Source of the DNA: Evansella clarkii
GTDB taxonomy: Bacteria > Bacillota > Bacilli > Bacillales > Salisediminibacteriaceae
Direction: 5' to 3'
Assembly (NCBI RefSeq): GCF_002019695.1
Contig: NZ_KV917376.1
Location: forward strand, 4,842,072 to 4,906,071
DNA length: 64,000 nt
Every line of letters starts with the position of its first letter. Within the stretch, counting starts at the first letter, position 1. The notes beneath the pieces are model-generated. The model ran no database searches. It was not told the DNA's origin and saw only the letters and a program-made list of their open reading frames with translations. Shown here piece after piece: positions 59,808 to 64,000 of this stretch. The position numbers were made by a program, and so were the translations under genes.

Positions 59808-60117
59808 TCTCTCGGATCCCTCCCATACAATGTCACTATATCCTATGCTTAGGTGGGCGAATCGTCACTCTTTTCCAGACAAAATAATCATTTTACGGAC
59901 AGATTTGCCTGAGCAGCGCAAACAATGATTAATTATCAATAAAATGTATGCCTCGTAAAATCATTGTAGTACAAAGAAAAAAGAGGAAAATTTCGAAATT
60001 AGAAGTTATCGGCGGAACTTGAAAAAAAACACAAAAATAATTTAACCTAATTCAAAAGATTATATATAATGGCCGCATGAATTAAACATGCGGCCAGCTG
60101 GCTTTTAGTAATATTGG
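59808..60117. other. Intergenic gap between pheA and safA
   Basis: 310 bases with the safA promoter region at the left, an AT-rich centre and the pheA hairpin at 60070-60096. No open frame with a ribosome site is seen. Confidence 0.5.
60070..60096 (-). terminator. Hairpin after pheA
   Basis: TGGCCGCATG / CATGCGGCCA perfect 10-base stem, 20 bases past the pheA stop; only an AT-alternating tract follows. Confidence 0.65.
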
Positions 60118-61014
60118 TTATTTAACAGCTTTTTTTTTGTCTACCGCAGATGCCCAGTTAAGACAAGGATAACTTCCGAGTATTTCCACTCCGCACCCCA
60201 GCGCTTTAATTTCCTCGAAAACACCTGGAAGCAGTACCTGATCCATTTGCATATCCGCATCTATAATAAAGAAATAATTCCCTAATCCTGTTTTCATCGG
60301 CCTGGATTCAATTTTGCTTAAATTAATTTTTCTCCAGGCGAAGGCAGAAAGCACCTGATGGAGTGCACCTGAATAATCAGAGGGTAACGTAACCATCATC
60401 GTAGTTTTATACCCTGAAACAGGATAGTCATTTTCAATATTTATTTCGTTTCCTTTAAAAGCACGATCGTATAAAACTACAAAACGGGTTGAATTGTTAT
60501 TATAATCGTTTATTTCATTTACTGCTGGCTCAAGCCCATATTCTTCTGCTGCAGTAAAATTGGCAACAGCTGCTATGTTTTTCCCTTGCTGCGCACTTAC
60601 ATACTGGGCTGCTTCTGCTGTTGAATTAGTATAAATAATTTCTGCTCCTGGCAGACGCTCCCGAAGAAAATTACGGCATTGAGCAATTGCGTGAGGATGA
60701 GAGTATACTTCTGATATACTTTCCAGGCTGGACATGTTTTCCGGTCTCACCAGCAAATTCTGCTGGATAGGTTCGATGATTTCAGCGCCTATTTCCAGTC
60801 TTTGATGGTGAATCAGATAGTCAAGAGTTATGTTGACTGAGCCCTCAATTGCGTTTTCAAGCGGAACTACCGTATAATCAACCTTCTTCTCTTTGACCGC
60901 ATCAATGCTGTCCGGTATATTACTGAACGGAATACGCTCGCTGCCAAAAAACATTTCTTTTGCGGCTGCTTCTGTGAAAGACCCCTTCGGGCCAAGAAAT
61001 CCTACTTTTTTCAT
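60118..61014 (-). CDS. pheA: Prephenate dehydratase
   Basis: 298 residues from ATG 61014, eight bases after GTAGGTGG; a GTG four codons earlier is inside that site. Turns prephenate into phenylpyruvate. Catalytic domain KVGFLGPKGSFTEAA, VVPLENAIEGSVN and NSTRFVVL; C-terminal ACT domain with ALHQVLSAFAWRKINLSKIESRPMKTGLGNYFFIID for phenylalanine feedback. Follows pheB by 17 bases. Confidence 0.95.
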   Translation of the reverse strand: MKKVGFLGPKGSFTEAAAKEMFFGSERIPFSNIPDSIDAVKEKKVDYTVVPLENAIEGSVNITLDYLIHHQRLEIGAEIIEPIQQNLLVRPENMSSLESISEVYSHPHAIAQCRNFLRERLPGAEIIYTNSTAEAAQYVSAQQGKNIAAVANFTAAEEYGLEPAVNEINDYNNNSTRFVVLYDRAFKGNEINIENDYPVSGYKTTMMVTLPSDYSGALHQVLSAFAWRKINLSKIESRPMKTGLGNYFFIIDADMQMDQVLLPGVFEEIKALGCGVEILGSYPCLNWASAVDKKKAVK

Positions 61015-61031
61015 TTTACATTCCACCTACT

Positions 61032-61481
61032 TTATGTCCCTGAACCGATGATCTCTACTTTAACTACTGAATCAAGCTGTTCAATTTTATTAAGCAGCCC
61101 AGTAATCTCAGAGTTCATGGCAGCAGTTTCTATTGAGATTGTTATTGCAGCCCTTCCCTGTAACGGGATAGTCTGGTTAATTGTTAAAACATTAGCGCCG
61201 GTCTGCGCTATAAGTGAAAGAAGTTTAGACAGCGTTCCAGAGCGGTCTTCCAGCTGGATCCCAAGAGTAATGATTTTTTCTTTTACCATTGTGTGAAAGG
61301 GGAAAATTCCATCTTTATATTTATAAAAAGCACTTCTGCTTAAATCCACTTTCTTAACAGCTTCATTTATTTTATCGATTTCTCCGTTTTCCAGCATTCT
61401 CTTTGCTTCTGCTGTTTTCAGCATAGCTTCCGGCAGCATATCCTCCCGGACGAGATAAAACTGGTCCATCCTTTTGCGCAT
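61032..61481 (-). CDS. pheB: ACT domain protein PheB
   Basis: 149 residues. N-terminal helical part ([41 protein letters not shown]), then an ACT domain ([32 protein letters not shown], split here around residues 70-140). Said to be a chorismate mutase in older notes, but it has no such domain; probably a regulator of aromatic synthesis. obg-pheB-pheA order as in B. subtilis. Confidence 0.9.
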   Translation of the reverse strand: MRKRMDQFYLVREDMLPEAMLKTAEAKRMLENGEIDKINEAVKKVDLSRSAFYKYKDGIFPFHTMVKEKIITLGIQLEDRSGTLSKLLSLIAQTGANVLTINQTIPLQGRAAITISIETAAMNSEITGLLNKIEQLDSVVKVEIIGSGT

Positions 61482-61578
61482 CCTTCACACCACCTGAATT
61501 TTCATACTGTTTCTTCATTATAATGAGCTCCTGCTGTATTGACAACACTTAGCAGGATTGTGAAGGGGCAGCTGGTGC

Positions 61579-61614
61579 AAAAAAGAAAAGGCGGTTCCAT
61601 AAACCGGAACCACC
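61579..61614 (-). terminator. Terminator of obg
   Basis: GGTGGTTCC with GGAACCGCC around GGTTTAT, then TTTTCTTTTTT on the minus strand; ten bases after the obg stop. Confidence 0.9.
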
Positions 61615-61623
61615 TCATACTGG

Positions 61624-62907
61624 TTATTCAACAAATTCGAATTCGTAACTGAGGATACGGACTGTATCCCCGTCTGTCGCTCCTTTTTCCCTTAAAGCAT
61701 CATCTATCCCCATATGCCTCATTTTACGGGAAAATCTCTTTACAGCATCTTCCCTGTCAAAGTTAGTCATCTTAAACATCGTTTCTATCTCATGTCCCTC
61801 AATTACATAAGCACCGTCATCATCACGGGAAATTGTAAATGGAGCTTCCCGCTTAGTAAATTTATATACAACACGCTGTTCCATTTCTTCTTCCTCATAT
61901 AATGGGAATTCAGGTGTTGTTTCCACCTTATCCATTACTGCCCGTAACAGAGGGTCCAGCCCTTTTTTTGTTACAGCCGAGATAGGAAAAATTTCAGCTT
62001 CTTCCCCAACCTGTTCCCGGAAACGCGCCAGATTATCTTCTGATTCAGGCAGGTCCATCTTATTGGCAACAATTATTTGCGGTCTTTCTGTTAAACGGAG
62101 ATTATACTCTCTGAGCTCTTCATTGATCGTCAGATAATCTTCGTATGGGTCACGCCCTTCCAGACCGCTCATATCTATGACATGGACAATAACTCGTGTC
62201 CGTTCAATATGTCGGAGGAACTGATGCCCCAGCCCTGTACCTGAATGAGCACCTTCAATAAGCCCAGGAAGATCGGCAAGTACAAAACTCCTGTTATCAT
62301 CCGTTTCCACTACGCCGAGATTTGGAGTAAGTGTTGTAAAATGATATTCGGCAATCTTTGGTTTTGCTGCAGAAACAACGGAAAGTAATGTTGACTTACC
62401 TACACTTGGAAATCCTACAAGACCGGCATCAGCCAGTACCTTTAATTCGAGAACAATTTCCCGTTCCTGCCCTGGTTGTCCGTTTTCGGCAATTTCAGGT
62501 GCCGGATTTGCAGGAGTGGCAAAACGGGAATTTCCCCGTCCTCCCCTTCCACCGTGAGCAATGACAGCTTTTTGCCCCGCTTCTGTAAGGTCTGCTATAA
62601 TTTTTCCGGTTGCCTCATCGATTACAGATGTCCCGGGAGGAACCCGTACTGTCATATCCTCCCTGCTTTTTCCGTGCTGGTTTTTCGGACGTCCGTTTTC
62701 TCCACGTTCGGCTTTAAAATGCCTCTGGTATCGAAAATCCATTAATGTCCTTAATCCTTCATCAACTACAAAAACTACATCGGCGCCTTTTCCGCCGTCT
62801 CCTCCGGCAGGTCCGCCGTTAGGAACATATTTTTCGCGCCGGTAAGCAACCATTCCATTGCCTCCATCTCCGGCCTTTACATACACTTTTACTTTATCCA
62901 CAAACAT
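61624..62907 (-). CDS. obg: GTPase Obg
   Basis: 427 residues. Glycine-rich Obg fold ([33 protein letters not shown]) about 1-157, G domain with P-loop [10 protein letters not shown] near 164-173, [13 protein letters not shown], and the C-terminal OCT domain typical of Bacillus Obg ([19 protein letters not shown]). Acts in ribosome maturation, the stress response and entry into sporulation. Directly after spo0B (33-base gap). Confidence 0.97.
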   Translation of the reverse strand: MFVDKVKVYVKAGDGGNGMVAYRREKYVPNGGPAGGDGGKGADVVFVVDEGLRTLMDFRYQRHFKAERGENGRPKNQHGKSREDMTVRVPPGTSVIDEATGKIIADLTEAGQKAVIAHGGRGGRGNSRFATPANPAPEIAENGQPGQEREIVLELKVLADAGLVGFPSVGKSTLLSVVSAAKPKIAEYHFTTLTPNLGVVETDDNRSFVLADLPGLIEGAHSGTGLGHQFLRHIERTRVIVHVIDMSGLEGRDPYEDYLTINEELREYNLRLTERPQIIVANKMDLPESEDNLARFREQVGEEAEIFPISAVTKKGLDPLLRAVMDKVETTPEFPLYEEEEMEQRVVYKFTKREAPFTISRDDDGAYVIEGHEIETMFKMTNFDREDAVKRFSRKMRHMGIDDALREKGATDGDTVRILSYEFEFVE

Positions 62908-62940
62908 AATTTCTCACCTCATATTTCACTGAACCAGCTT

Positions 62941-63477
62941 TTAAACGTCTGCGTCCAGCACTATAAAACAGCTCTTATTATCCCATTCCATTTTCTCAAT
63001 AAAATATTCGTTTTTTTTCCTGAAATCCAGGAACTTTCTCTGTGCGGAAGAATCCAGAAGCAGTTCTCCCTGAAAATCCAGTTCTAATTTGAAGCCTTCA
63101 ATATCTTTAAAGATAATTAGCAGATGATTATCATCACCATAGTTTGCGTAACTGTCAAACAGACTGAACAGTCCCGAAAGTATTTCATTAATATTATGCT
63201 CAAATTCAGACCAGTCTTTCTCTCCTGTTACAGTTTCCACCGCAAGAAAATAAGGATGACTTTCCCAGTTGAATGTTACCAGCTTTGATGCGAGTTTAGG
63301 GATGTTCATATTTGTCAGATGACTTTCATTTCTGGACTGCTGGATTACTTCGTCAATTATAGTCGCCGCTCTGTCTATTCTTCCCATATCAATATTCCCT
63401 TTAATCAGCTGTAATCTGTTCAGCCAATCATGGCGGTAGTTTTTTAATATCTCGAGTATTTCCCGTTCCCTTGCCAT
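62941..63477 (-). CDS. spo0B: Sporulation phosphotransferase Spo0B
   Basis: 178 residues. The phospho-accepting His16 is in YRHDWLNRLQLIKGNI, in the first helix of a two-helix dimerisation domain (about 1-60); a degenerate ATPase-like domain follows without nucleotide motifs. Carries phosphate from Spo0F to Spo0A. Shorter at the N-terminus than B. subtilis Spo0B (192 residues). Upstream is a histidine kinase gene, not ribosomal rpmA as in B. subtilis. Confidence 0.92.
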   Translation of the reverse strand: MAREREILEILKNYRHDWLNRLQLIKGNIDMGRIDRAATIIDEVIQQSRNESHLTNMNIPKLASKLVTFNWESHPYFLAVETVTGEKDWSEFEHNINEILSGLFSLFDSYANYGDDNHLLIIFKDIEGFKLELDFQGELLLDSSAQRKFLDFRKKNEYFIEKMEWDNKSCFIVLDADV

Positions 63478-63542
63478 ATTAACACTCCTAAATCGTCATC
63501 TGCGGTGCAGTTTCCATCTTAACACAGGATCAGTAAATTTTT

Positions 63543-64000
63543 TCATATTTTATTCTGATTAATGGATGAAAGGCTGCTGTTAAAAGTTATTTTAAAGCTT
63601 GTCCAGTTGTCAATTGAATAAACAGAGATATAACCATTATGTTTACTGACAATTTGCTTTGTTATCGCAAGCCCCAGCCCTTTCCCCAGTTCTTTCGTTC
63701 CTACAAAGGGGTCAAAGAGACTGCCTTTCAGCATCTGGGGGATGGGCGGTCCATTATTGGCTATTAAGAGGATGACTTCGTCGTCTTCCATCACATCAAG
63801 TGAAATTTTAATTTTCCTGTCCTCAGGTTTATTTATCAGCGCATCCACCGCATTCTGGACAAGTTTATAAAGAGCCAGTTTTAACTGGTCTTCTATTCCC
63901 GGGAGGTTCACATCCTTTTCATAAAAAGCTTCCATTTCAATCATATGTTCCTGAAAAACCGGATGAAAGGCATGGATAGTAATTTCAATTAATTTTTTTA
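63543..64000 (-). CDS. Sensor histidine kinase, C-terminal part
   Basis: At least 151 residues; the frame is open to the right edge, so only the end of the gene is in view. Visible are the end of the DHp helix (AFHPVFQEHMIEMEAFY), the N box LVQNAVDALI, the G1 box ANNGPPIP, the F and G2 boxes FDPFVGTKELGKGLGLAITKQIV, and a final FKITF strand. It is a complete HATPase domain. The gene lies 65 bases before spo0B on the same strand and so may supply phosphate to the sporulation phosphorelay, which is inference from position. Confidence 0.88.
   Translation of the reverse strand, partial: KKLIEITIHAFHPVFQEHMIEMEAFYEKDVNLPGIEDQLKLALYKLVQNAVDALINKPEDRKIKISLDVMEDDEVILLIANNGPPIPQMLKGSLFDPFVGTKELGKGLGLAITKQIVSKHNGYISVYSIDNWTSFKITFNSSLSSINQNKI

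Overview
The window is a piece of chromosome from an endospore-forming Bacillaceae bacterium (Firmicutes). The evidence is a nearly unbroken run of genes in the order of the Bacillus subtilis spo0B to yrhC region, sporulation genes (spo0B, safA, a coxA-like gene, bofC, spoVB, rsfA), strong GGAGG-type ribosome binding sites, T-box leaders before alaS and hisS, and Firmicutes-type genes such as recD2, comN and cymR. Genus cannot be fixed from the sequence; several intergenic repeats look like those of halophilic or alkaliphilic Bacillaceae, which is only an impression.

Layout. 1-5350 lies outside the B. subtilis-like block: a partial prsA foldase gene, a small HesB/IscA-type gene interrupted by an in-frame TGA exactly at its conserved cysteine (candidate selenoprotein), a double PRC-barrel protein, an S9 peptidase, a 47-residue membrane protein and a Nudix hydrolase. 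5594-9209 holds yrhC, a thioredoxin-like gene, mtnN, yrzA, yrrS and greA. 9570-14541 is udk plus the wobble-uridine genes trhP2, trhP1 and trmR, then mltG. 15186-19240 is yrzB, ruvX, ireB, alaS and its T-box. 19362-27952 is yrrI, a zinc-ribbon protein, yrrD, recD2, yrrB, mnmA, yrvO, cymR and a membrane protein. 28574-31250 carries rarA, an rsfA-family regulator and a likely 6S RNA. 31399-38768 is aspS, hisS with T-box, a small unlisted gene, dtd, relA and apt. 38872-48258 is recJ, a LapA-like protein, a CDF transporter, separate secF and secD, comN, a DUF368 transporter and spoVB. 48462-56365 is yrbG, an ArsB/NhaD-type permease, yrzE, yajC, tgt, queA, yrzS, ruvB and ruvA. 56732-64000 is bofC, a coxA-like gene, safA, pheA, pheB, obg, spo0B and the C-terminal part of a histidine kinase cut by the window edge.

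Themes. Three tRNA modification routes lie close together: hydroxylation and methylation of wobble U34 (trhP1, trhP2, trmR), 2-thiolation (yrvO, mnmA) and queuosine (tgt, queA). Recombination and repair genes (ruvA, ruvB, ruvX, recD2, recJ, rarA) and stringent-response and translation genes (relA, dtd, alaS, hisS, aspS, obg) make up most of the rest.

The main non-gene signal is a set of highly structured dispersed repeats (about 130-330 bases) in intergenic gaps near 11.5, 14.7, 25.5, 28.1-28.5, 45.6, 50.8 and 51.0 kb. Two of these families seem to share the same pair of end motifs and may be non-autonomous mobile elements. No transposase, prophage, CRISPR array, tRNA or rRNA gene was seen. 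The best candidate for something unusual is the TGA-containing HesB-like gene at 929-1213.
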